A stretch of 64,000 nucleotides of DNA from Streptomyces iakyrus (GTDB lineage Bacteria; Actinomycetota; Actinomycetes; Streptomycetales; Streptomycetaceae): contig NZ_JNXI01000013.1 of NCBI RefSeq assembly GCF_000717055.1, forward strand, positions 124,001-188,000, in the 5' to 3' direction. The first letter of the stretch is position 1; each line of letters begins with the position of its first letter. This document shows positions 18,072 through 26,294 of the stretch, piece by piece. The position numbers and the translations under genes are program-made. A model generated the notes under the pieces. The model had not been told where the DNA came from, did not search any database, and worked only from the letters and a program-made list of their open reading frames with translations.

Positions 18072-19553
18072 TCAGGTCTGCGCCATGTCCACGAAGCGTG
18101 AGTAGTGACCCTGGAAGGCGACCGTGATCGTCGCCGTCGGGCCGTTACGGTGCTTGCCAACGATGATGTCCGCCTCGCCCGCGCGCGGCGACTCCTTCTC
18201 GTACGCGTCCTCGCGGTGCAGAAGGATCACCATGTCGGCATCCTGCTCGATGGAACCCGACTCTCGCAGGTCGGACACCATCGGCTTCTTGTCCGTGCGC
18301 TGCTCGGGACCACGGTTGAGCTGGGAGAGCGCGATCACGGGAACCTCCAGCTCCTTCGCCAGGAGCTTGAGGTTCCGGGACATGTCCGAGACCTCCTGCT
18401 GCCGGCTCTCGGAGCGCTTGGAACCACCGGCCTGCATCAGCTGCAGATAGTCGATGATCACGAGCTTGATGTCGTTGCGCTGCTTCAGCCGACGGCACTT
18501 GGCGCGAATCTCCATCATCGACAGGTTCGGGGAGTCGTCGATGTAGAGCGGTGCGGACGAGACCTCGGGCATCCGGCGCGCCAGGCGCGTCCAGTCGTCG
18601 TCCGTCATGGTGCCGGACCGCATGTGGTGCAGGGCGACGCGGGCCTCCGCGGACAGCAGACGCATCGCGATCTCGTTGCGCCCCATCTCCAGGGAGAAGA
18701 TGACGCTCGGCAGGTTGTGCTTGATCGACGCGGCCCGGGCGAAGTCAAGAGCGAGCGTCGACTTACCCATGGCGGGACGGGCCGCGATGACGATCATCTG
18801 CCCCGGGTGCAGACCGTTGGTGAGGGAATCGAGGTCGGTGAACCCCGTGGGAACGCCGGTCATCTCGCCGCTGCGCGAGCCGATCGCCTCGATCTCGTCG
18901 AGCGCGCCCTCCATGATGTCGCCGAGCGGCAGGTAGTCCTCGCTGGTGCGCTGCTCCGTGACCGCGTAGACCTCTGCCTGGGCGCGGTTGACGATCTCGT
19001 CGACGTCGTCGTCGGCCGCGTATCCCATCTGTGTGATGCGGGTACCGGCCTCGACCAGACGGCGCAGGACGGCCCGCTCGTGGACGATCTCCGCGTAGTA
19101 CGCCGCGTTGGCCGCCGTGGGGACCGTCTGAACGAGGGTGTGCAGATACGAGGCCCCGCCGACCTTGTTGATCTCGCCGCGCTTGGTGAGCTCGGCCGCG
19201 ATCGTGATGGGGTCCGCCGGCTCGCCCTTGGCGTAGACGTCGAGGACGGCCTGGTAGATCGTCTCGTGGGCCGGCTTGTAGAAGTCGTGGCCCTTGAGGA
19301 TCTCGACGACGTCGGCGATGGCGTCCTTGGACAGGAGCATGCCGCCGAGGACGGACTGCTCTGCGTCGATGTCCTGCGGCGGTACCCGCTCGAAGGACGG
19401 GGCCGATCCGCCGTCCCACGCCCCGTTGTCCCTGCCGCGCTCGTGCTGTTCGTCGCGGCCGCGGGCTCCGTCACCACGCCGGCGGGAGGCGGGCAGACGA
19501 TCACTGGGACCGCTGTCGGCCCACGGATCGTCCAAGGGCTCGGAAATGCTCAC
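18072..19553 (-). CDS. dnaB: Replicative DNA helicase DnaB
   Basis: A 493-residue hexameric helicase that unwinds DNA at the fork. After a charged N-terminal extension of about 55 residues comes the DnaB N-domain (QSVLGGMLLSKDAIADVVE), then the RecA-like core with Walker A AARPAMGKST (258-266), Walker B-like VIIDYLQLM, the GSIEQDADMVILLHRED block and the C-terminal TATITVAFQGHYSRF. No intein is present. It stands alone about 34 kb from oriC, as in other streptomycetes. A putative loader (dciA) lies next to recF in this same window. Confidence 0.97.
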   Translation of the reverse strand: MSISEPLDDPWADSGPSDRLPASRRRGDGARGRDEQHERGRDNGAWDGGSAPSFERVPPQDIDAEQSVLGGMLLSKDAIADVVEILKGHDFYKPAHETIYQAVLDVYAKGEPADPITIAAELTKRGEINKVGGASYLHTLVQTVPTAANAAYYAEIVHERAVLRRLVEAGTRITQMGYAADDDVDEIVNRAQAEVYAVTEQRTSEDYLPLGDIMEGALDEIEAIGSRSGEMTGVPTGFTDLDSLTNGLHPGQMIVIAARPAMGKSTLALDFARAASIKHNLPSVIFSLEMGRNEIAMRLLSAEARVALHHMRSGTMTDDDWTRLARRMPEVSSAPLYIDDSPNLSMMEIRAKCRRLKQRNDIKLVIIDYLQLMQAGGSKRSESRQQEVSDMSRNLKLLAKELEVPVIALSQLNRGPEQRTDKKPMVSDLRESGSIEQDADMVILLHREDAYEKESPRAGEADIIVGKHRNGPTATITVAFQGHYSRFVDMAQT

Positions 19554-20013
19554 CGAGCCACCTCCTCCCGTCCGCCGAAGCAGACCTAGCCGTGCCCCTC
19601 TGTTCTACGGCACGACACTGACAAATAAGAGGCCCAACTCCGGTTGGCACGCGCCGGTTTTATGGCGTTTTGGAAACCGGCGGACGGAGCGGGCGCCGGA
19701 CCACCGTAGGCCGGTCGGCACCGTCAGCCAATCTGGTTATCCACAGGCCATGTGGACGACGGCCCAGATGCTGTGGAGAACTCCGCGAAACCTGTGCACG
19801 ACCCGGTGGACAGGCCTGTGAACAAGCAGCGACCCACACGAGAGAAACCATTCTGACCTGCACCTTTGTCGTCCACGGGCTGTGCAGAAGAAAAACTTTC
19901 CCAACCGGCCCAAGATCGCCTCGAACAGTGCACAGCAGTGCGCACCCCAGGACAGAAAGTAAGGGTCACAAAAGCTTTGCATCTCTTACCTGTGGACGAT
20001 TAGATTGGTGCAC
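19554..20013. other. Divergent dnaB/MATE gap with a cluster of DnaA boxes
   Basis: This 460-bp gap holds a perfect DnaA box TTATCCACA at 19737-19745. Near-matches are TGTGGACGA 19751-19759, TGTGGAGAA 19772-19780, TGTGAACAA 19817-19825 and TGTGGACGA 19991-19999 on the minus strand (one mismatch each), and TGTGCACGA 19793-19801 and TCGTCCACG 19869-19877 (two each). It must also contain the dnaB and MATE promoters, which I cannot place with confidence. Confidence 0.6.
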
Positions 20014-21351
20014 ATGACACAGGCCACCGCGCGCCGCCGAACCGGCCGGAGACAGCACGACCGAGAGATCGTCGCGCTGGCCGTGCCGGCCTTCGGCGCC
20101 CTCGTCGCCGAGCCCATCTTCCTCATGGCCGACACCGCCATCGTGGGCCACCTGGGCACTGCCCAACTCGCCGGTCTCGGCGTCGCCTCGGCCCTGTTGA
20201 TGACCGCCGTGAGCGTCTTCGTCTTCCTCGCCTACGCCACGACGGCCGCGGTTGCCCGTCGCGTCGGAGCAGGAGACCTCCAATCCGCCATCCGGCAAGG
20301 CATGGACGGTATCTGGCTGGCACTGCTCCTCGGCGCTGCCGTCGTCGCCGTCGCGCTGCCGACGGCACCCCATCTCGTGGACCTCTTCGGAGCCTCGGAC
20401 GCGGCAACCCCCTACGCGATCACCTACTTGCGTATCTCCGTGCTCGGCATACCGGCCATGCTCGTGGTCCTCGCCGCCACCGGAGTCCTGCGCGGCCTGC
20501 AAGACACCAGGACCCCGCTCTACGTCGCCATCGCCGGCTTCGTCGCCAACGGCGCCCTCAACGCCGGGCTCGTCTACGGCGCCGATCTGGGGATCGCCGG
20601 TTCCGCGTGGGGCACCGTCATCGCCCAGTGCGGCATGGCCGCGGTCTATCTCGTGGTGGTTCTGCGAGGAGCACGCAAGCATGGTGCTTCGCTGCGCCCG
20701 GATGCCGCCGGGATCAGGGCCTCCGCTCAAGCCGGTGTGCCCCTGCTGGTGCGCACCCTCTCGCTGCGGGCGATCCTGATGATCGCCACGGCGGTCGCGG
20801 CCCGTCTAGGTGATGCCGACATCGCCGCCCACCAGATCATCCTCTCCCTGTGGAGCCTGCTGGCCTTCGCCCTGGACGCCATCGCCATCGCGGGGCAGGC
20901 CATCATCGGACGCTATCTCGGAGCCGGTGACGCCGAGGGCGCCCGGGACGCCTGCCGCCGCATGGTCGAGTGGGGCATCGCTGTCGGAGTCGTTCTCGGC
21001 ATTCTGGTGGTCATCACCCGACCGGCGTTCTTGCCCCTGTTCACCAGCGACCCGGCAGTCAAGGATGTGGCGCTGCCCGCCCTGATCATCGTCGCTCTCT
21101 CCCAGCCCGTCTCCGGCATCGTCTTCGTCCTGGACGGAGTCCTGATGGGTGCCGGCGACGGCCCTTACCTGGCCTGGGCGATGCTGATCACTCTGGCGGT
21201 CTTCACGCCGATCGCTCTGCTGGTCCCGGTACTGGGCGGCGGGCTCACCGCTCTCTGGGCCACGATGACGCTGATGATGACTGTGCGCATGCTGACCCTG
21301 TGGCTTCGCACCCGCTCGGGCCGCTGGATCGTGACGGGCGCGACCCGCTGA
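20014..21351 (+). CDS. MATE-family efflux transporter (DinF-like)
   Basis: A 445-residue membrane protein with 12 predicted helices in two similar halves, starting with the family block VALAVPAFGALVAEPIFLMADTAI. MATE pumps export cationic compounds using ion gradients. The start is ATG 20014, and GTG 20008 and TTG 20005 in the same frame are alternatives. There is no clear ribosome site, so a leaderless or near-leaderless transcript is possible. A DnaA-box-like site ends only 15 bp upstream. Three parS sites follow the stop codon at once. Confidence 0.93.
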   Translation: MTQATARRRTGRRQHDREIVALAVPAFGALVAEPIFLMADTAIVGHLGTAQLAGLGVASALLMTAVSVFVFLAYATTAAVARRVGAGDLQSAIRQGMDGIWLALLLGAAVVAVALPTAPHLVDLFGASDAATPYAITYLRISVLGIPAMLVVLAATGVLRGLQDTRTPLYVAIAGFVANGALNAGLVYGADLGIAGSAWGTVIAQCGMAAVYLVVVLRGARKHGASLRPDAAGIRASAQAGVPLLVRTLSLRAILMIATAVAARLGDADIAAHQIILSLWSLLAFALDAIAIAGQAIIGRYLGAGDAEGARDACRRMVEWGIAVGVVLGILVVITRPAFLPLFTSDPAVKDVALPALIIVALSQPVSGIVFVLDGVLMGAGDGPYLAWAMLITLAVFTPIALLVPVLGGGLTALWATMTLMMTVRMLTLWLRTRSGRWIVTGATR

Positions 21352-21352
21352 C

Positions 21353-21424
21353 CGTTTCACGTGAAACGCTGCCTGTTTCACGTGAAACACAGGAGGCTCC
21401 CAGAACGGTGTTTCACGTGAAACA
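21353..21424. other. Triple parS cluster
   Basis: Three perfect 14-bp parS cores lie in 72 bp: 21353-21368 (flanks C/G), 21374-21389 and 21409-21424 (flanks T/A). Centre-to-centre distances are 21 and 35 bp. They fill the gap between the convergent MATE and rplI genes, together with a terminator. Confidence 0.95.
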
Positions 21425-21462
21425 CGGGCGCCGCTCCGGGGACAGCTGCCCCAGAGACACGA

Positions 21463-21492
21463 ATGGGCCGCACCCCTCAGGGTGCGGCCCAT
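21463..21492. terminator. Bidirectional terminator of rplI operon and MATE gene
   Basis: A 13-bp stem (21463-21475 with 21480-21492) with a CTCA loop lies between convergent genes. Confidence 0.88.
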
Positions 21493-21521
21493 CGCTCAAT
21501 GCTTCAGCACGCGCGCGGCAC

Positions 21522-21968
21522 TCAGGCCGCGACGACCTCGATGTTCACCTTCGCGGCAACCTCGGGGTGCAGACGCACGGACGTCTCGTGAGCGCCCAGC
21601 GTCTTGATCGGCGAGCCGAGCTCGATGCGGCGCTTGTCGACCTCGGGGCCACCGGAAGCCTTGATCGCGGAAGCGATGTCGGCCGGGGTGACGGAACCGA
21701 AGAGACGACCGGCGTCGCCGGAGCGAACGGCCAGACGGACCTTGACGCCCTCGAGCTGGGCCTTCACAGCGTTGGCCTGCTCGATGGTCTGGATCTCGTG
21801 GATCTTGCGAGCACGACGGATCTGCTCGACGTCCTTCTCGCCACCCTTGGTCCAGCGGATAGCGAACTTCCGCGGGATCAGGTAGTTGCGAGCGTAACCG
21901 TCCTTGACGTCGACGACGTCGCCCGCGGCACCGAGGCCGGAGACCTCGTGGGTGAGGATGATCTTCAT
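21522..21968 (-). CDS. rplI: 50S ribosomal protein L9
   Basis: A 148-residue protein that begins [30 protein letters not shown] (only part of this is the signature [17 protein letters not shown]) and ends with a C-terminal domain, the usual two-domain L9. It binds the base of the L1 stalk in 23S rRNA. It is the last gene of the rpsF-ssb-rpsR-rplI operon and lies 18 bp behind rpsR. Confidence 0.97.
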   Translation of the reverse strand: MKIILTHEVSGLGAAGDVVDVKDGYARNYLIPRKFAIRWTKGGEKDVEQIRRARKIHEIQTIEQANAVKAQLEGVKVRLAVRSGDAGRLFGSVTPADIASAIKASGGPEVDKRRIELGSPIKTLGAHETSVRLHPEVAAKVNIEVVAA

Positions 21969-21986
21969 GAGTCGGTCACCCTTCCC

Positions 21987-22223
21987 TTATCGCGCGGTGG
22001 AGGTGTAGGGCAGCAGCGCCATCTCACGGCTGTTCTTCACGGCCGTGGCGACGTCACGCTGGTGCTGCGTGCAGTTGCCGGTCACGCGGCGGGCACGGAT
22101 CTTGCCGCGGTCGGAAATGAACTTCCGCAGCATGTTCGTGTCCTTGTAGTCCACGTACGTGACCTTGTCCTTGCAGAATGCGCAGACCTTCTTCTTCGGC
22201 TTGCGCACAGGCGGCTTAGCCAT
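21987..22223 (-). CDS. rpsR: 30S ribosomal protein S18 (zinc-binding form)
   Basis: A 78-residue S18 with the cysteine pair VCAFCKDK and a later Cys in [11 protein letters not shown], which indicates the zinc-binding (C+) type. It is the gene of the vegetative operon with ssb and rpsF. Streptomyces often carry a second, cysteine-free S18 elsewhere, used under zinc shortage. That copy is not in this window. Confidence 0.97.
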   Translation of the reverse strand: MAKPPVRKPKKKVCAFCKDKVTYVDYKDTNMLRKFISDRGKIRARRVTGNCTQHQRDVATAVKNSREMALLPYTSTAR

Positions 22224-22268
22224 GGTGTTTCTCCTGTGTGATCAAGAAGTGTGAGTGCGAACCCGCCC

Positions 22269-22859
22269 TTAGAAGGGGGGCTCGTCCGAATAGCCGCCGC
22301 CCTGGCCGCCGCCGGAGTTTCCACCCCAGCCGCCGCCACCGCCCTGGTTGCCACCGGCGGGAGCGCCGGTCGCCCACGGGTCGTCGGCGGGAGCGCCGCC
22401 GCCCTGCTGGCCGCCACCGGGGCCGCCGCCCCAGCCGCCGCCACCCTGGCCGCCACCGCCGCCGAAGCCACCCTGGCCGCCCTGGCCACCCCGACCGCTG
22501 GTCTTGGTGACCTTGGCCGTGGCGTTGCGCAGGCTGGCGCCGACTTCCTCGACGTCCAGTTCGTAGACCGTGCGCTTGACGCCCTCACGGTCCTCGTAGG
22601 ACCGCTGCTTCAGCCGGCCCTGCACGATCACGCGCATGCCTCGCTGAAGCGACTCCGCGACGTTCTCCGCCGCCTGACGCCAGACCGAGCAGGTCAGAAA
22701 GAGGCTCTCGCCGTCCTTCCACTCGTTCGTCTGGCGGTCGAAGGTGCGGGGGGTGGACGCGACACGGAACTTCGCGACCGCCGCACCGGAGGGGGTGAAG
22801 CGCAGCTCGGGGTCGTCGACAAGATTGCCGACGACCGTGATGACGGTCTCGCCTGCCAT
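22269..22859 (-). CDS. ssb: Single-stranded DNA-binding protein
   Basis: A 196-residue SSB. Residues 1 to about 110 are the OB fold ([19 protein letters not shown], then [23 protein letters not shown]). A long Gly/Gln-rich linker follows, and the acidic tip YSDEPPF is the docking site for partner proteins such as helicases and recombination factors. It covers single-stranded DNA at the fork. It is co-transcribed between rpsF and rpsR, an arrangement common in bacteria. Confidence 0.97.
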   Translation of the reverse strand: MAGETVITVVGNLVDDPELRFTPSGAAVAKFRVASTPRTFDRQTNEWKDGESLFLTCSVWRQAAENVAESLQRGMRVIVQGRLKQRSYEDREGVKRTVYELDVEEVGASLRNATAKVTKTSGRGGQGGQGGFGGGGGQGGGGWGGGPGGGQQGGGAPADDPWATGAPAGGNQGGGGGWGGNSGGGQGGGYSDEPPF

Positions 22860-22930
22860 GGGGGAACCTCTCGGCGGGTTTGCTCTGGCTGCTTGCTACT
22901 CGAATCCCGGGATCAGCTGAGCTGGGAAGC

Positions 22931-23221
22931 TCAGTGGGTCTCGGGGCGGAGGACCTTGGTCCGGAGGACCGACTCGTTCAGGTTCATCTGGCGGTCGAGC
23001 TCCTTGACGACCGCAGGCTCGGCCTGCAGGTCGATGACCGAGTAGATGCCCTCGGGCTTCTTCTTGATCTCGTACGCGAGACGACGACGGCCCCAGGTGT
23101 CGACCTTCTCGACCTTTCCGCCGCCGTCACGGACGACAGACAGGAAGTTCTCGATCAACGGAGAGACAGCGCGCTCCTCGACCTCGGGGTCGAGGATGAC
23201 CATCACCTCGTAGTGACGCAT
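22931..23221 (-). CDS. rpsF: 30S ribosomal protein S6
   Basis: A 96-residue S6 that starts at ATG 23219-23221 ([17 protein letters not shown]), right behind a strong ribosome site AAAGGAGGTGGG. The open frame extends to 23308, but those residues are not S6-like. It contains the [14 protein letters not shown] motif of the RNA-binding sheet. It pairs with S18 in the platform of the 30S subunit and is the first gene of its operon. Confidence 0.97.
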   Translation of the reverse strand: MRHYEVMVILDPEVEERAVSPLIENFLSVVRDGGGKVEKVDTWGRRRLAYEIKKKPEGIYSVIDLQAEPAVVKELDRQMNLNESVLRTKVLRPETH

Positions 23222-23485
23222 GTGGAACCCACCTCCTTTGGACTCAGCGGCCACGGTCGTTCCGTGGCAGGAGGGTTGTGATGCGTAGGCAACGGTATCG
23301 GCGACCACTGACAGTCAGGGGTTCTGGCGAGAAGCCCCTGCCGTGACATGGGCAGACACCGGTGCGGACGGTACAGAGTACCCGCACAGCGGCTTGCGGT
23401 TGAAATCCGGCCGCCGGGGCAGCCAATCTGTACACATCGGGTGTGTATGGCGCTACGATGCGCCGCCTTTCGCAGGAGGTGCCCT

Positions 23486-23791
23486 ATGGCACAGGCATTG
23501 CGACCCAACGCCGCCGGCGGTCTCTTCGCCACGGACGGCAAGCCCCACCCCCTCCAGGACACCCTGCTCGCGGTGACACTGGTGCTGGGCCTCTTGTCGT
23601 TCCTCACGGCGATCATCGACGAAGACCTGCATCTGCTCAGCTCCTGGGCCGGCCTGGTGGGCATCCTCACGGGTGCCTACGGCCAGTGGATCTCGGAGAC
23701 GACCCGGGAGCGCTTCGGCCTGATCCTGGGCCTGGGCGCCTCGGGGGTCGGGTTCTTCCTGGGCATGGCGCACGGCGGCCTCATCGGCTGA
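23486..23791 (+). CDS. Small membrane protein of unknown function
   Basis: A 101-residue protein starting at ATG 23486 with a very good ribosome site (AGGAGGT). It has three hydrophobic segments (LLAVTLVLGLLSFLTAII, WAGLVGILTGAYGQWI, GLILGLGASGVGFFLGMAHG). It is conserved at this place in streptomycetes as far as I recall, but no function is assigned. A terminator follows. Confidence 0.82.
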   Translation: MAQALRPNAAGGLFATDGKPHPLQDTLLAVTLVLGLLSFLTAIIDEDLHLLSSWAGLVGILTGAYGQWISETTRERFGLILGLGASGVGFFLGMAHGGLIG

Positions 23792-23824
23792 CGCCAGGAC
23801 ACCCCTCATCTGAACACCGGATCA

Positions 23825-23850
23825 CGCCCCTGCCGGGCTCGGCAGGGGCG
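23825..23850 (+). terminator. Terminator
   Basis: A 10-bp stem (23825-23834 with 23841-23850) lies 34 bp after the small membrane gene and upstream of femX. Confidence 0.75.
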
Positions 23851-23957
23851 AAGGTCCCGTACGCCCAACCGGCGCGCTCCCAAGGCGCAGTAGGCTTCGC
23901 GCGAGAGCCGGAGCCCCTGTACCCATGGGGACACACCAGCCCGAGGAGCGCCCCTAA

Positions 23958-25079
23958 ATGAGCCTGACCCTGAGGACCATCAGTCGCGAGCAGCATCTGG
24001 CCTACATCCAGAGCCTGCCGTCGGCGAGCCACATGCAGGTCCCGGCCTGGGCTGACGTCAAGGCGGAGTGGCGCTCCGAGAACCTCGGCTGGTTCGACGA
24101 CCGCACCGGCGAGATGGTCGGTGCCGGTCTGGTCCTCTACCGGCAGCTTCCCAAGATCAAGCGCTACCTCGCCTACCTGCCCGAGGGCCCGGTCATCAAC
24201 TGGTTCGCGCCGAATCTGCAGGAATGGCTCGAACCCATGCTGGCCCATCTCAAGCAGCAGGGCGCCTTCTCCGTGAAGATGGGTCCGCCGGTGATCATCC
24301 GGCGCTGGGAGGCCCCCTCCATCAAGCAGGGCATCCAGAACCCGGACGTCAAGCGCCTGCGTGACATCGAGGCCGACCACATCGAGCCGCGCGCCTTCGA
24401 GGTGGCCGACAAGCTGCGCCGCATGGGCTGGCAGCAGGGCGAGGACGGCGGCGCCGGCTTCGGAGACGTCCAGCCCCGCTACGTGTACCAGGTGCCGCTG
24501 GCGAACCGCTCCCTGGAAGAGGTCCACAAGAACTTCAACCAGCTGTGGCGCCGCAACATCAAGAAGGCCGAGAAGGCCGGCGTCGAGGTCGTCCAGGGCG
24601 GCTACCAGGACCTCGAGGAATGGCAGCGGCTGTACGAGATCACGGCCGTGCGCGACCACTTCCGGCCGCGCCCGCTGTCGTACTTCCAGCGCATGTGGAC
24701 GGCCCTCAACACCGAGGACCCCAACCGCATGCGGCTGTACTTCGCCCGGCACAACGGCGTGAACCTGTCGGCCGCCACGATGCTGATCGTCGGCGGGCAC
24801 GTCTGGTACTCCTACGGCGCCTCCGACAACATCGGACGCGAGGTCCGGCCCTCGAACGCGATGCAGTGGCGGATGCTGCGCGACGCCTACGCGCTCGGCG
24901 CCACCGTCTACGACCTGCGCGGCATCTCCGACTCGCTGGACGAGACCGACCACCTCTTCGGCCTGATCCAGTTCAAGGTGGGTACCGGCGGCCAGGCGGC
25001 CGAGTACCTCGGCGAGTGGGACTTCCCGCTGAACAAGCTGCTGCACAAGGCGCTCGACATCTACATGTCGCGCCGCTGA
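23958..25079 (+). CDS. femX: FemX-type peptidoglycan bridge aminoacyltransferase
   Basis: A 373-residue FemABX protein. Such enzymes transfer an amino acid from aminoacyl-tRNA to the stem peptide of lipid II. In Streptomyces this one adds the bridge glycine. Two GNAT-like halves are visible, the second with GTGGQAAEYLGEWDFPLNKLLHKAL at the C-terminus (the family end is GTGGQAAEYLGEWD). Coiled regions near NLQEWLEPMLAHLKQQG correspond to the Fem helices. The start ATG 23958 is close behind GAGGAGCG. The racemase-like gene follows after 81 bp on the same strand. Confidence 0.92.
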   Translation: MSLTLRTISREQHLAYIQSLPSASHMQVPAWADVKAEWRSENLGWFDDRTGEMVGAGLVLYRQLPKIKRYLAYLPEGPVINWFAPNLQEWLEPMLAHLKQQGAFSVKMGPPVIIRRWEAPSIKQGIQNPDVKRLRDIEADHIEPRAFEVADKLRRMGWQQGEDGGAGFGDVQPRYVYQVPLANRSLEEVHKNFNQLWRRNIKKAEKAGVEVVQGGYQDLEEWQRLYEITAVRDHFRPRPLSYFQRMWTALNTEDPNRMRLYFARHNGVNLSAATMLIVGGHVWYSYGASDNIGREVRPSNAMQWRMLRDAYALGATVYDLRGISDSLDETDHLFGLIQFKVGTGGQAAEYLGEWDFPLNKLLHKALDIYMSRR

Positions 25080-25160
25080 TGTCCCGTTCAGTGCTTCTAT
25101 ACCCCTGATACACGGCAACCGCCGATACACGGCACCGCGAGAAAGGTTCCAGGTCCGGCC

Positions 25161-26192
25161 ATGGCGCTCACGCTCTACGTCGACACCGCGCGCTGGCGTG
25201 CGCACCACAAGCACGTGCAGGAGCAGTTCCCGGGCCTCGTGCCGGTCTGCAAGGGCAACGGCTACGGCTTCGGGCACGAGCGGCTGGCGGAGGAGGCCAC
25301 GCGGCTGGGCTCGGACGTCCTCGCCGTCGGGACGACGTACGAGGCCGCGCGGATCAAGGACTGGTTCGGCGGGGACCTGCTGGTGCTCACGCCGTACCGG
25401 CGGGGCGAGGAGCCGGTACCGCTGCCGGACCGGGTCATCCGCTCGGTCTCGTCGATAGACGGCGTCTACGGCCTGGTCGGTGCCCGTGTGGTGATCGAGG
25501 TGATGTCCTCGATGAAGCGGCACGGCATCAGCGAGCAGGACCTGGCCCAGTTGCACGCGGCCATCGAGAACGTCCGTCTGGAGGGCTTCGCCATCCACCT
25601 GCCGCTGGACCGCACCGACGGCTCGGACGCCGTCGAGGAGGTCATCGGCTGGATGGACCGGCTGCGTGCCGCCCGGCTGCCCCTGCACACCATGTTCGTC
25701 AGCCACCTCAAGGCCGAGGAACTCGCCCGGCTCCAGCAGCAGTTCCCGCAGACCCGTTTCCGGGCCCGCATCGGCACGCGGCTCTGGCTGGGGGACCACG
25801 ACGCCACGGAGTACCGCGGGGCGGTCCTGGACGTCACGCGCGTCGCCAAGGGCGACCGTTTCGGCTACCGGCAGCAGAAGGCGGCCTCCGACGGCTTCCT
25901 GGTGGTCGTGGCGGGCGGTACGTCGCACGGAGTGGGTCTGGAAGCCCCCAAGGCGCTGCACGGCGTTATGCCGCGCGCCAAGGGCGTCGCCCGCGCCGGC
26001 CTCGCGACGGTCAACCGGAACCTTTCTCCGTTCGTCTGGGGCGGCAAGCAGCGCTGGTTCGCGGAGCCGCCGCACATGCAGGTGTCGATCCTGTTCGTGC
26101 CGGCGGACGCGCCCGAGCCGAAGGTCGGCGACGAGCTGGTGGCCCATCTGCGGCACACCACCACGCAGTTCGACCGGATCATGGACCGCTGA
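25161..26192 (+). CDS. Alanine-racemase-like PLP protein lacking the canonical catalytic tyrosine motif
   Basis: The 343-residue protein has the fold-type III PLP barrel of alanine racemase. K31 in VCKGNGYGFGH matches the PLP lysine in the family motif KANAYGHG. The C-terminal domain is short: the family block GYxDGxxR, which holds the second catalytic base (Tyr), is not found, and the corresponding stretch reads RAGLATVNRNLSPFVW. It may be a racemase of other specificity, or a PLP-binding regulator. Its place next to femX suggests a role in cell-wall amino acids, which is inference. A strong bidirectional terminator follows. Confidence 0.85.
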   Translation: MALTLYVDTARWRAHHKHVQEQFPGLVPVCKGNGYGFGHERLAEEATRLGSDVLAVGTTYEAARIKDWFGGDLLVLTPYRRGEEPVPLPDRVIRSVSSIDGVYGLVGARVVIEVMSSMKRHGISEQDLAQLHAAIENVRLEGFAIHLPLDRTDGSDAVEEVIGWMDRLRAARLPLHTMFVSHLKAEELARLQQQFPQTRFRARIGTRLWLGDHDATEYRGAVLDVTRVAKGDRFGYRQQKAASDGFLVVVAGGTSHGVGLEAPKALHGVMPRAKGVARAGLATVNRNLSPFVWGGKQRWFAEPPHMQVSILFVPADAPEPKVGDELVAHLRHTTTQFDRIMDR

Positions 26193-26225
26193 CCGTCACG
26201 GGCACCGGCCCAGGCAGCGCAGCAA

Positions 26226-26259
26226 GAAGGCCGTACACGGCTTCCCGTGTACGGCCTTC
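26226..26259. terminator. Bidirectional terminator
   Basis: A 15-bp perfect stem (26226-26240 with 26245-26259) with a CTTC loop lies between convergent genes. Confidence 0.93.
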
Positions 26260-26294
26260 GACGTGTTCCGGCTACGACGTCCCGCGCCGTTCGC

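Noticed and set aside
23781..26156. 791-codon frame antisense to femX and the racemase-like gene
   Set aside because: Both plus-strand genes are identified by family motifs, and the antisense frame crosses the gap between them without any start or domain.
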